Below are positions 1-8,113 of a stretch of 64,000 nt of DNA, one piece after another. The stretch lies in NCBI GenBank assembly GCA_905214795.1, contig CAJMNM010000004.1, forward strand, positions 62,001-126,000, written 5' to 3'. The translations under genes and the position numbers were made by a program. Position 1 is the first letter of the stretch; every line of letters begins with the position of its first letter. A model generated the notes under the pieces. That model searched no databases and was not told the origin of the DNA. It saw nothing but the letters and a program-made list of their open reading frames with translations. The DNA is from an uncultured bacterium (lineage in GTDB: Bacteria; Bacteroidota; Bacteroidia; Bacteroidales; Bacteroidaceae).

Positions 1-103
1 TCCATATCAGTCTCACGCAGTGATAGAATGATAAAAACAATGAAAAAGACACCATAAACAATGCCGGAATACCTAAACAGATTATCTTGCATATATCAGT
101 CAT
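1..103 (-). CDS. N-terminus of an unidentified membrane protein, cut by the left edge
   Basis: An ATG whose complement lies at 101-103 opens a minus-strand frame that runs without a stop to the window edge (34 codons). The visible residues begin MTDICKIICLGIPALF and are almost entirely hydrophobic, which fits a first membrane segment or signal anchor. The gene would be divergent from the exporter operon and share its control region. No family can be assigned from so little sequence. The frame could be accidental; the hydrophobic run and the position across from a well-supported promoter are the only support. Confidence 0.35.
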   Translation of the reverse strand, partial: MTDICKIICLGIPALFMVSFSLFLSFYHCVRLIW

Positions 104-124
104 AGTGATAATCCCGCTCAGAAT

Positions 125-157
125 AAGTCAGGAATTTATACCAAAGTCAGGAATGTA
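125..157. repeat. Two direct repeats in the divergent upstream region
   Basis: AAGTCAGGAATTTA (125-138) and AAGTCAGGAATGTA (144-157) match at 13 of 14 positions and are 19 bp apart, start to start. They lie between the left-edge frame and the exporter operon, about 280-310 bp upstream of the predicted sigma-54 start. A distal activator site or an operator for the left-hand gene are both possible. A second short pair, GTTTTACATA at 173-182 and 190-199, follows. Confidence 0.4.
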
Positions 158-320
158 TTTCATTTACAGAACGTTTTACATAAATTACTGTTTTACATAT
201 CCCTTCCGGCCCGATACCACCGGTCTGACCGTGCAGTTGCGAAAGAGCATTAAATAATAGTAATCGCGCCGCAAAAACAGGATCTGCTCTAAAAAGGCCG
301 CACAGCCGAACAGTTCCCGC

Positions 321-368
321 CCGTTCCGTATGCGGAAACGGACGATGTGTCCATTTTCGGACATATCG
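321..368. promoter_or_regulatory. Two adjacent palindromes, candidate enhancer sites for the NtrC-type activator
   Basis: The better palindrome has arms CGATGTGTCC (343-352) and GGACATATCG (359-368), which match as inverted repeats at 9 of 10 positions around a 6-bp centre. A smaller one, TTCCG (324-328) and CGGAA (333-337), lies just before it. Both are 65-110 bp upstream of the predicted sigma-54 start, where activators of the NtrC family commonly bind as dimers. The assignment to the activator at 6707-8095 is inference from position and symmetry. Confidence 0.5.
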
Positions 369-406
369 TAAAAACACATTACGCTATCTATCAATATCTT
401 ATATTT

Positions 407-422
407 TTGGCACAGAAATTGC
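407..422 (+). promoter_or_regulatory. Sigma-54 (RpoN) -24/-12 promoter of the ABC exporter operon
   Basis: TTGGCACAGAAATTGC carries the invariant GG (409-410) and GC (421-422) with exactly 10 bp between them and fits the consensus YTGGCACGnnnnTTGCW well. Transcription would start near 434, leaving a leader of about 24 nt before the ATG at 458. The operon encodes its own NtrC-family activator, and rpoN itself is in this window (23048-24553), which makes a chance match less likely. The promoter lies inside the upstream extension of the reading frame, so it also argues for the start at 458. Confidence 0.75.
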
Positions 423-457
423 CGTTTATAAAACAAGGAATCTATTATGACCTACAA

Positions 458-1705
458 ATGGACAGAAACATACCCGAAAACGAAATCCGCCGCAGGCGTC
501 TGCTTAATATCTTTAAAATATGTCTGGCCGCCGTCATCATCATCGGTGGCATCACGATTATCATCAACCGGCTTCAAAGCCGGGTAAAACGCTCGTCACT
601 GAATATCTGCACTGTCGACTGCGGCACCATTGAGGCCAGCCTCAGCGCATACGGCAAAGTGAGACCGGCCTTTGAGGAAATCATCAACTCGCCCATCAAC
701 ACACGCATCGTAGAGGTGTACCGCCACAGTGGCGACAGTGTGGATGTGGGTACACCATTACTGAAACTGGACTTGCAGAGCATTGAAAACGATTACCGTA
801 ATCTGCTGAACGAGGAGAAAATGAAATGCTACCAGATAGAGCAGCAGCTCATCAACACAGAAACATCGCTAAGCGACATGGCCTTGCAAATCCGTATCTC
901 GGAGATGAAGCTCAACCGGCTGCTGGTGGATTATCACAACGAACAGCATCTTGACAGCCTCGGTTCGGGTACAGCCGACCAGGTCCGGCAGGCCGAACTG
1001 GCCTACACCACCGCCCGTCTGGAACTGGAACAGCTCAAACAGCGGTATGACACCGAGAAGGCGGTCAAGGCTGCCGACATGAAGGTGAAACAACTGGAGC
1101 TGGAAATATTCCGGAAAGGCATGGAAGAAACCAGACGTACGCTGGAAGACGCCCGGCTCCGCTCTCCGCACAAAGCCATTCTGACTTATATCAACACGCA
1201 GGTGGGCGCCCGCGTGGCACAAGGCGAACAGATTGCCATCGTGGCCGACCTGGACCACTTCAAGATTGAATGTGAGATTGCCGATAATTATGCAGACCGG
1301 ATAAAGGTGGGCGGAAAGGCGCTGGTACGCATCAACAGGCACATTCTGGACGGCATCATCATTCAGGCAGAACCGCTGAGCAAGGACGGCGTGAACCGGT
1401 TCATCGTACAGACGGACGACCGGCAGAACAGTCTGTTGCGTTCGGGCCAGAAAGCCGATGTCTACGTGGTACAAACCATCAAAGAAGATGCCGTCCGCAT
1501 CAAAAACGCGTCGTTCTACACCGGCCCCGGAAGCTACGATTTGTTTGTGGAGGAAGAAAAAGACAAACTGGTGAAACGGAGAGTCAACCTTGGCGAGTGC
1601 GACTTCGACCATATTGAGGTCATCGAAGGGCTGAAACCGGGCGACAAGGTAGTTATCAGCGACATGAGCGACTATAAGAGTACTCCGACCTTAAAAATCA
1701 AATAA
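458..1705 (+). CDS. HlyD-family periplasmic adaptor subunit of an ABC exporter
   Basis: This is a membrane fusion protein linking inner-membrane ABC permeases to a TolC-like outer-membrane channel. It has 415 residues: one N-terminal membrane anchor (about 16-39), a split lipoyl-like half-motif, a long coiled-coil hairpin rich in Gln, Glu, Leu and Lys in the middle, then the second lipoyl half and a beta-barrel region. The reading frame extends upstream to 347, but the start at 458 puts the sigma-54 promoter upstream and gives a short charged N-terminus before the anchor. The ABC subunits, a TolC-like channel and a regulator pair follow on the same strand. The substrate is unknown. Confidence 0.9.
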   Translation: MDRNIPENEIRRRRLLNIFKICLAAVIIIGGITIIINRLQSRVKRSSLNICTVDCGTIEASLSAYGKVRPAFEEIINSPINTRIVEVYRHSGDSVDVGTPLLKLDLQSIENDYRNLLNEEKMKCYQIEQQLINTETSLSDMALQIRISEMKLNRLLVDYHNEQHLDSLGSGTADQVRQAELAYTTARLELEQLKQRYDTEKAVKAADMKVKQLELEIFRKGMEETRRTLEDARLRSPHKAILTYINTQVGARVAQGEQIAIVADLDHFKIECEIADNYADRIKVGGKALVRINRHILDGIIIQAEPLSKDGVNRFIVQTDDRQNSLLRSGQKADVYVVQTIKEDAVRIKNASFYTGPGSYDLFVEEEKDKLVKRRVNLGECDFDHIEVIEGLKPGDKVVISDMSDYKSTPTLKIK

Positions 1706-1846
1706 AATGACCATTTATGATAAAAACGTAAATTCAAACAGACCCGGGAACTGCTGCGGCAGAACAAGACATTCCGGAATCATCCGGATACAAAAACAAA
1801 CTTAGTCTAATAGACAGATCAAACAAAAAATTAAATCTATAAAATT

Positions 1847-2524
1847 ATGAACAACATGATTCAACTGACCGGTATCAACAAAATATACCGCACAAACGAA
1901 ATCGAAACACAGGCTTTGGAAAACGTCAACCTCACTGTGGAGAAAGGAGAGTTTCTGAGCATAATGGGACCGTCCGGCTGCGGAAAGTCTACACTACTGA
2001 ATATCATCGGACTTTTAGATAACCCCACCAGCGGTACGCTGGAACTGAACGGCACACCCATCACTTCACGAATGAAAGACCGCGAACAAGCCGCCTTGCG
2101 CAACCGTATGCTGGGCTTCGTCTTCCAGTCGTTCCACCTTATCAATACGCTGAACGTACTCGATAATGTGGAACTGCCGCTCATCTTCCGCAAAATGTCG
2201 GGCAGCGAACGCACACGCCGTGCCAAGGAAGTGCTCGAACGTGTGGGACTGACGCACCGCATGAAGCACATGCCTTCGCAGCTGTCGGGCGGACAATGCC
2301 AGCGCGTAGCCATCGCCCGTGCCATCATCGGCAACCCCGAAATCATTCTGGCCGACGAGCCTACCGGTAACCTCGACTCTAAAATGGGTGCGGAAGTCAT
2401 GGACATCCTGTGCCGCCTGAACAAGGAAGACGGCCGCACCATCGTTATGGTGACGCACAACGAAGAACAGGCCCGACTCTCATCGCGCACCATCCACTTC
2501 TTCGACGGACGTCAGGTGGACTAA
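1847..2524 (+). CDS. MacB/LolD-type ABC transporter ATP-binding protein
   Basis: This cytoplasmic ATPase would power the two permeases downstream. The 225 residues hold a Walker A motif GPSGCGKST (41-49), the signature LSGGQ (146-150), Walker B IILADE (166-171) and the PTGNLDS segment typical of the MacB/LolD/FtsE branch. The gene lies 141 bp after the adaptor gene, the largest gap in the operon. That gap holds two short palindromes (TTCCGGAA, ATCCGGAT) and no clear promoter. MacB itself is a fused ATPase-permease; here the ATPase is separate and paired with two permeases, as is common in Bacteroidetes. Confidence 0.93.
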   Translation: MNNMIQLTGINKIYRTNEIETQALENVNLTVEKGEFLSIMGPSGCGKSTLLNIIGLLDNPTSGTLELNGTPITSRMKDREQAALRNRMLGFVFQSFHLINTLNVLDNVELPLIFRKMSGSERTRRAKEVLERVGLTHRMKHMPSQLSGGQCQRVAIARAIIGNPEIILADEPTGNLDSKMGAEVMDILCRLNKEDGRTIVMVTHNEEQARLSSRTIHFFDGRQVD

Positions 2525-2577
2525 ACAGAGCGGAACTTTTGTTATATCTGATTTTAACCTCTCTTAACCTTAAAAAA

Positions 2578-3867
2578 ATGATTAAACGATATATCAAACA
2601 AACCTGGGCGTTTCTGAAACAGAACAAACTGTTCGGCTCGCTCTACATCATCGGAACCGCCATACCGGTGGCGCTGACCATGATTGTCATCACGCTCCAA
2701 TACATCCGTGTAGGCTCCATCTATCCCGAAAATCATAGAGACGAAATATGGGTATCCGAACGGGGCGCATTTTTGGGAGGAGTGAGTAATATCTCCCAAT
2801 ATCTTGTAGAGAAATGGTTCTACCCACTCCGGAAATACGGCCCTGTGACAGCCACCACCAACAGCAGCTTTTTTGTTCAGCTACCCGACGGGCAAAGCAT
2901 GACAAACGCCAAGTGTCTGAGCACCGACCCGGATTTCTTTAAAGTGTTTGACTTTGAGTTTCTGGCCGGAAAGCCTTTTACAGAATCCGATTTCCACAGC
3001 GGCAGATATTGTGCCGTGATATCCTCCGCACTGGCCGGGCAGTTGTTTGGCAGCGAAGCAGAAGCCATAGGAAAAACGATGAAAATGAATTTTACCGACT
3101 ATGTGGTGACAGGCGTGGTGCGGGATGCCAGCAGTCTGACACCAAGGACTCATGCGCAAGTCTACGTTCCATACACTTGTACGAATGGAGGGATTACCCC
3201 CAATCGTTTTGAGGTTACCGGTCCATACAAAATCTGTATCCGCGCGCCAAAGGATAAAGGACGACTGATACAGAAAGAGATAGACGAAAAGATACGTCGG
3301 GGCAGAATTGAGAACAAAGACGAAAATCTTATTGTGGAGATTCCACTCATCAGCTGGAAGTCTAATATCACCTCGGTAAGAAAAGCCAGTGATTGGAAAG
3401 ACGATAATATGGTGGCCGACGCGCTCAAGCTTTGGGGAGGATTGCTGATTGTTTTCCTTATCGTGCCGGCACTCAACCTGAGCGGCATGATAGCCGGACG
3501 CATGGAAGAGCGTCTTCCGGAAATGGGTATCTGCAAGGCTTTCGGAGCTACCCGCCGGTATCTGCTTAAACAGGTACTGAACGAGAATCTGATACTGACC
3601 CTTACTGGAGGATGCATCGGCCTGCTCATTTCGTGGAGCATACTGGTTCTGGGGCGTCACTGGATATTCGACTTTTTCTTGCCCGGCTTTTACACCTTCT
3701 CGGAAAATACGGACGATGTCCTGTTAAGAGCCGAGATGTTTTTTTCTCCATGGATTTTTCTGTCGGCCTTCATGGTCTGCGCTGTACTGAATATAGCCTC
3801 AGCCCTGATTCCGGCATGGCACGCGCTACGTGCTGAAATAGTCTATTCGTTGAACCAGAAAAAATAA
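2578..3867 (+). CDS. FtsX/MacB-like ABC permease, first of two
   Basis: Inner-membrane permease of 429 residues with the FtsX/MacB layout: an N-terminal membrane segment (about 19-41), a large periplasmic domain, then three C-terminal membrane helices. The conserved cytoplasmic stretch EMGICKAFGATRRYLL precedes the second of these helices and is characteristic of the family. The frame opens at 2410 inside the ATPase gene, but the ATG at 2578 follows an A-rich leader and gives MIKRYIKQTW, the usual N-terminus for this family. It presumably forms a heterodimer with the next permease. Confidence 0.9.
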   Translation: MIKRYIKQTWAFLKQNKLFGSLYIIGTAIPVALTMIVITLQYIRVGSIYPENHRDEIWVSERGAFLGGVSNISQYLVEKWFYPLRKYGPVTATTNSSFFVQLPDGQSMTNAKCLSTDPDFFKVFDFEFLAGKPFTESDFHSGRYCAVISSALAGQLFGSEAEAIGKTMKMNFTDYVVTGVVRDASSLTPRTHAQVYVPYTCTNGGITPNRFEVTGPYKICIRAPKDKGRLIQKEIDEKIRRGRIENKDENLIVEIPLISWKSNITSVRKASDWKDDNMVADALKLWGGLLIVFLIVPALNLSGMIAGRMEERLPEMGICKAFGATRRYLLKQVLNENLILTLTGGCIGLLISWSILVLGRHWIFDFFLPGFYTFSENTDDVLLRAEMFFSPWIFLSAFMVCAVLNIASALIPAWHALRAEIVYSLNQKK

Positions 3868-3873
3868 AAAATT

Positions 3874-5124
3874 ATGATACGTTTGATTTTTAAGAACTTG
3901 TGGAGCAGAAAAAAGCGTAACGGATGGCTGCTGGCCGAACTGGTGGCCGTCAGCATCATCCTGTGGCATTTTGCCGACCCGCTGACGGTACAGACCTATA
4001 TAGACAGTCTGCCCGACGGATATGAAAAAGACGGCCTGTATCGTATTTCATTCTCCGCTTACCCGTCATCATCCTCTCTTTATAATGAAGAAGCAGAACA
4101 AATAGAAAGCCAGCGTTCCAACATGTGGCGGCTGCTGGAACAGGTACGCCGTTATCCGGGTGTAGAGTCGGCCACTTTTCAGAGTGGCGGGAACGGTCCC
4201 GGAGGAACCGCATGGTGGATAAGCAGTTACAACTTTAAGGATTCTACCATGACTTCTGCATTTGACGTACAATATGTGCCTCAGAGCGATTATTTCAAAA
4301 CTTACGGTTTTAAATCTGCCGGAGGACCGTCGATTGCGGAAATTGATTCAATAGGTTTCCGGGACAATGAAAGGATTATGACCGAAGGCGCTCTTAACGA
4401 CGGGCCGATGTTAGGCCGGACATACACCAATGTCTGGAAATCGAAGGAAAAAATCATTGCTACGGTGCAGCCCGTTAAGATACGTCCGGATCACGCTCCC
4501 CAACATGTCATGTTCCAACAGGTACATGCTGAGAATTCGGCCATTGTGTTCCGTCTTCGCAAGGGTATAGATGAAGATGACTTTTTGTCGGATTTTCGTC
4601 CCTGGGCACAAAAGACACTTAAAGCCGGAAACTTTTTTGTTGTCGATGTGACTTCGTATAATGATTATATCAAACGCACCAAAGTCTGGACTGATTACGA
4701 TTACCGGATTAACATGATACTGATGTTTTTCTTTATGTTCTGTCTGTTCTTCGGCGTGTCGGGCGCATTCTGGATGCAGACCCGCAGCCGCCGTGAAGAA
4801 ATCGGCATCATGAAAAGTTTCGGAGCCACATCGGGCAAAGTCATCCGTCTGTTTCTGACCGAAGGGCTCATATTAGCCACTGTGGCTGTACTGGCCGGCA
4901 GCCTGATTTATATGCAATATGCGCTCCACGAAGGTCTTTTCATACCCGAAAGGTTCAACCAGGGCGACTTAGTATATTACTGGTATGAAGCGTTTAAGAT
5001 TCATTTTGCCGTCATCACGGGAGTGGTATGGCTACTGACAGCCTTGGTGGTCAGTGTAGGCATCTATGTGCCGGCACGAAGCATCAGCCGTGTAACCGCC
5101 ACTGAAGCGCTGCACGACGAGTAA
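3874..5124 (+). CDS. FtsX/MacB-like ABC permease, second of two
   Basis: This protein has 416 residues with the same layout as the preceding permease: an N-terminal helix after a basic segment, a periplasmic domain of about 240 residues and three C-terminal helices. The family hallmark RREEIGIMKSFGATSGKV is present before the second C-terminal helix, and the protein ends in the common motif ATEALHDE. The gene starts 6 bp after its partner, indicating translational coupling. The two permeases differ strongly in the periplasmic domain, which may define what is exported. Confidence 0.9.
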   Translation: MIRLIFKNLWSRKKRNGWLLAELVAVSIILWHFADPLTVQTYIDSLPDGYEKDGLYRISFSAYPSSSSLYNEEAEQIESQRSNMWRLLEQVRRYPGVESATFQSGGNGPGGTAWWISSYNFKDSTMTSAFDVQYVPQSDYFKTYGFKSAGGPSIAEIDSIGFRDNERIMTEGALNDGPMLGRTYTNVWKSKEKIIATVQPVKIRPDHAPQHVMFQQVHAENSAIVFRLRKGIDEDDFLSDFRPWAQKTLKAGNFFVVDVTSYNDYIKRTKVWTDYDYRINMILMFFFMFCLFFGVSGAFWMQTRSRREEIGIMKSFGATSGKVIRLFLTEGLILATVAVLAGSLIYMQYALHEGLFIPERFNQGDLVYYWYEAFKIHFAVITGVVWLLTALVVSVGIYVPARSISRVTATEALHDE

Positions 5125-5165
5125 AGCATAAGGCTGACATTGTTTACAGAAACGAACCTTACGAT

Positions 5166-6683
5166 ATGACGCGTTATTCACATCTCCCAATTTCACCAGA
5201 AAGCGTCCGCGCCCTACTGCTTGCATCACTGCTACTGCTTGCAGCCTGCCGGCTTGCCGCCCAAAACAAGAGGGTACGCCACATCACGCTGCACGAGGCC
5301 ATCGCGTTGGCCCGCAAGCAGAGCGTGGACGCCGCCTCGGCACTGGTACAGCTGAAATCGGCCTACTGGAGCTACCGGACATTCAGGGCCAATCTGTTGC
5401 CCGAAGTCAACTTCTCAACCACTCTGCCCAATTACCGCAAGAACTATAATGTTTATCAACAAAGCGACGGTACACACACCTACGTGCGCAACGATTATAT
5501 GAATATCAGCGGCTCGCTCTCGGTAAACCAGAACATCTGGTTCACGGGTGGTACGCTCTCGCTCAGTACGTCACTCGATTTCATGACCCAAATCGGCACC
5601 GGGCGTGCGGGACGCCAGTTCATGGCCGTACCCATGGTTCTGACACTGAACCAGCCGATATTCGGCGTAAACAATGTGAAATGGAACAGACGCATAGAAC
5701 CGTTGCGTTACACAGAGGCACAGGCCAACTTTCTGTCGGCCACGGAAAAAGTGACAATGAACGTCATACAATACTTTTTCAATCTGCTGTTGGCACAGGA
5801 GAATGTGAACATCGCGCGTCAGAATCTTCAGAACGCCGAGAAACTGTGCGAAGTAGCGGAAAGCAAGCGGCGCATGGGACGTATCAGCGAAAACGATTTG
5901 CTGCAACTGAGACTCAACGTGCTGAACGCGCGCTCCAGCCTGACCTCCAACGAAAGTAACCTGAAATCGCAGATGTTTTCGCTGCGTTCTTATTTAGGGA
6001 TAGACAATGCGGAAGAACTGGTACCGGTATTGCCGGACAGCGTGCCCCCGCTTCACCTCAAATATGAGGAGGTATTGGAGAAGGCCTTGGCCAACAATGC
6101 TTTTGCGCATAATATCCGCCGCAGGCAACTGGAAGCTGATTATCAGGTGGCGCAAGCAAAGGGCAACCAGCGACAGATTTCACTCTACGCGCAAATCGGC
6201 TTTACAGGTTCTGACAACGTACTCGACAAGGCCTACCGGGAACAGAAGGACAACCAGGTGGTTGAAATCGGCATGAGCATTCCGTTACTTGACTGGGGGA
6301 AACGGCGCGGACAGGTTAAAGTGGCTGAAAGCAACCGCGAACTGACCCGCCTGCAATTACGTAAGGAGACGACAGACTTCAACCAGAATCTTTTCGTCCT
6401 GACCGAACAGTTCAACAATCAGGTAGACCAACTGCATATCGCCATTGAGGCGGACACCATCGCCCAAAAACGTTACCGCACGAACATGGAAACATTTCTG
6501 ATAGGCAAAATCAGCACGCTCGACCTGAATGACGCACAAACCAGTAAGGACGACGCACGGCGCAAACGCATCAACGAACTGTTCAGTTACTGGTATTATT
6601 ATTACCAGATACGCAGCATCACGCTGTGGGATTTTGCGGCTCAGACTAATATTGATGCCGATTTTGAGAAAATAGTCCGATAA
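5166..6683 (+). CDS. TolC-family outer-membrane efflux channel
   Basis: Predicted outer-membrane channel of the ABC exporter, 505 residues. A hydrophobic leader at about 15-33 contains LLLLAACRLAAQ, which could be cut after AAQ by signal peptidase I or read as a lipobox with Cys28. Two repeated blocks rich in long helices follow, as in TolC: the first includes HEAIALARKQS and a helix with QENVNIARQNLQNAEKLCEV, the second ends with DLNDAQTSKDDARR. The order adaptor, ATPase, permeases, channel makes a complete trans-envelope machine. Confidence 0.9.
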   Translation: MTRYSHLPISPESVRALLLASLLLLAACRLAAQNKRVRHITLHEAIALARKQSVDAASALVQLKSAYWSYRTFRANLLPEVNFSTTLPNYRKNYNVYQQSDGTHTYVRNDYMNISGSLSVNQNIWFTGGTLSLSTSLDFMTQIGTGRAGRQFMAVPMVLTLNQPIFGVNNVKWNRRIEPLRYTEAQANFLSATEKVTMNVIQYFFNLLLAQENVNIARQNLQNAEKLCEVAESKRRMGRISENDLLQLRLNVLNARSSLTSNESNLKSQMFSLRSYLGIDNAEELVPVLPDSVPPLHLKYEEVLEKALANNAFAHNIRRRQLEADYQVAQAKGNQRQISLYAQIGFTGSDNVLDKAYREQKDNQVVEIGMSIPLLDWGKRRGQVKVAESNRELTRLQLRKETTDFNQNLFVLTEQFNNQVDQLHIAIEADTIAQKRYRTNMETFLIGKISTLDLNDAQTSKDDARRKRINELFSYWYYYYQIRSITLWDFAAQTNIDADFEKIVR

Positions 6684-6706
6684 AAAGAATTAACTTTGTT
6701 TCTGTT

Positions 6707-8095
6707 ATGATACTGATAATCGATGATGATCCCGCCATTCGCTCGTCGCTCACGTTCCTGTTGAAACGGAGCGGCATGGATGTCACGGCCGCAAGCGGCC
6801 CGTCTGAAGCCATGAGCGTTATCCGTGACCTGACTCCACAGGTCATACTAATGGACATGAACTTCGGTATTGCCACCGACGGCACAGACGGCCTTCGTCT
6901 GTTGGAACGCATGAAAGCGGCCCTACCCCATGTGCCTGTCATTCTGATGACAGCGTGGGGCAGCATTGAACTGGCCGTAAAAGGCATGCAGGCCGGCGCT
7001 TTTGACTTTATCACCAAACCATGGAACAATCTGGTATTGATGCAACGTATCTGCATCGCGCTGGAGCTGAACGGCAGCACCGTAACCACGGAACAGAAAG
7101 GTGGGGGAAACCATGACTTTGACCGCAGCCTCATCATCGGACATAGCGAAGCATTAGAGAATGTATTGGAGATTATCCGGCGCGTGGCCACCACAAATGC
7201 CCCGGTGCTGATTACCGGCGAAAACGGTACGGGCAAGGAACTGATTGCCGAAACCATACACCGCAACAGTCTGCGCGCAAACAAGGCTTTTGTAAAAGTG
7301 AATCTGGGCGGCATCTCGCAAAGTTTGTTTGAGAGCGAAATGTTCGGCCACCGTAAGGGCGCGTTTACCGACGCGGTCAGTGACCGGACCGGACGCTTTG
7401 AACTGGCCGAGAAAGGCACCATCTTTTTGGACGAAATAGGCGAACTGGACCCGGCCTGCCAGGTCAAGCTGCTGCGTGTGTTGCAGGACCAGACTTATGA
7501 GGTTCTGGGTGACAGCCGCCAGCGTAAAGCCGACGTACGTGTGGTCTGCGCCACCAATGCCGACCTGCGTCAGATGATTCATGACCATACGTTCCGTGAG
7601 GATTTGTTTTACCGCATCAATCTGATTACGGTACGGCTTCCGGCACTTCGGGAACGCAAAGAAGACATTCCTTTGCTGACCGAGCATTTCATCAGGACAC
7701 AATGCCGGCAATATGGTTTTGACCCGGTATCGGTCAAACCGGATGCCATGCGTTTCCTGATGTCGCTACCCTATCCGGGCAATATCAGGGAACTGAAGAA
7801 CCTTGTGGAACGTACCATGCTGGTTTCGGGCAAACGGGAACTGACAGCCGATGACTTCCAGACTCAATATAACGCCTCGCCGACCACGCTTAAAATATCG
7901 CCGGGGCAGACGCCCTCACTACAAGGACTCACCCTTGAAGAGATTGAGCGACAAACCATCATACAAAGCATACGCCGGTTTGACGGTAATCTGTCGCAAG
8001 TGGCCGCAGCATTGGGCATCAGTCGCGGAGCACTCTACAGACGTCTGGAAAAATACCGGATTCATCTGGAGAATAACACTTCGGTTACGGATTAA
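6707..8095 (+). CDS. NtrC-family sigma-54-dependent response regulator
   Basis: This enhancer-binding activator couples ATP hydrolysis to open-complex formation by sigma-54 RNA polymerase. Its 462 residues hold a receiver domain (1-120; acidic pocket IIDDD, phospho-acceptor Asp50, Thr82, Lys104), an AAA+ domain with Walker A GENGTGKE (171-178), the sigma-54 contact loop GAFTDA (218-223) and Walker B IFLDE (239-243), and a Fis-type helix-turn-helix at the C-terminus containing AAALGISRGALYRRLE. The gene lies 23 bp after the channel gene, and its kinase follows. The likely target is the promoter at 407-422, which would give positive autoregulation. Confidence 0.95.
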   Translation: MILIIDDDPAIRSSLTFLLKRSGMDVTAASGPSEAMSVIRDLTPQVILMDMNFGIATDGTDGLRLLERMKAALPHVPVILMTAWGSIELAVKGMQAGAFDFITKPWNNLVLMQRICIALELNGSTVTTEQKGGGNHDFDRSLIIGHSEALENVLEIIRRVATTNAPVLITGENGTGKELIAETIHRNSLRANKAFVKVNLGGISQSLFESEMFGHRKGAFTDAVSDRTGRFELAEKGTIFLDEIGELDPACQVKLLRVLQDQTYEVLGDSRQRKADVRVVCATNADLRQMIHDHTFREDLFYRINLITVRLPALRERKEDIPLLTEHFIRTQCRQYGFDPVSVKPDAMRFLMSLPYPGNIRELKNLVERTMLVSGKRELTADDFQTQYNASPTTLKISPGQTPSLQGLTLEEIERQTIIQSIRRFDGNLSQVAAALGISRGALYRRLEKYRIHLENNTSVTD

Positions 8096-8113
8096 GCACT
8101 GATATTCTGACCT

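Noticed and set aside
1707..1805. A 32-codon frame starting directly after the adaptor gene and filling most of the gap before the ABC ATPase.
   Set aside because: It has no recognisable family, and its Arg/Asn/Cys-rich content looks like non-coding sequence. The gap also contains short palindromes that could explain its conservation.
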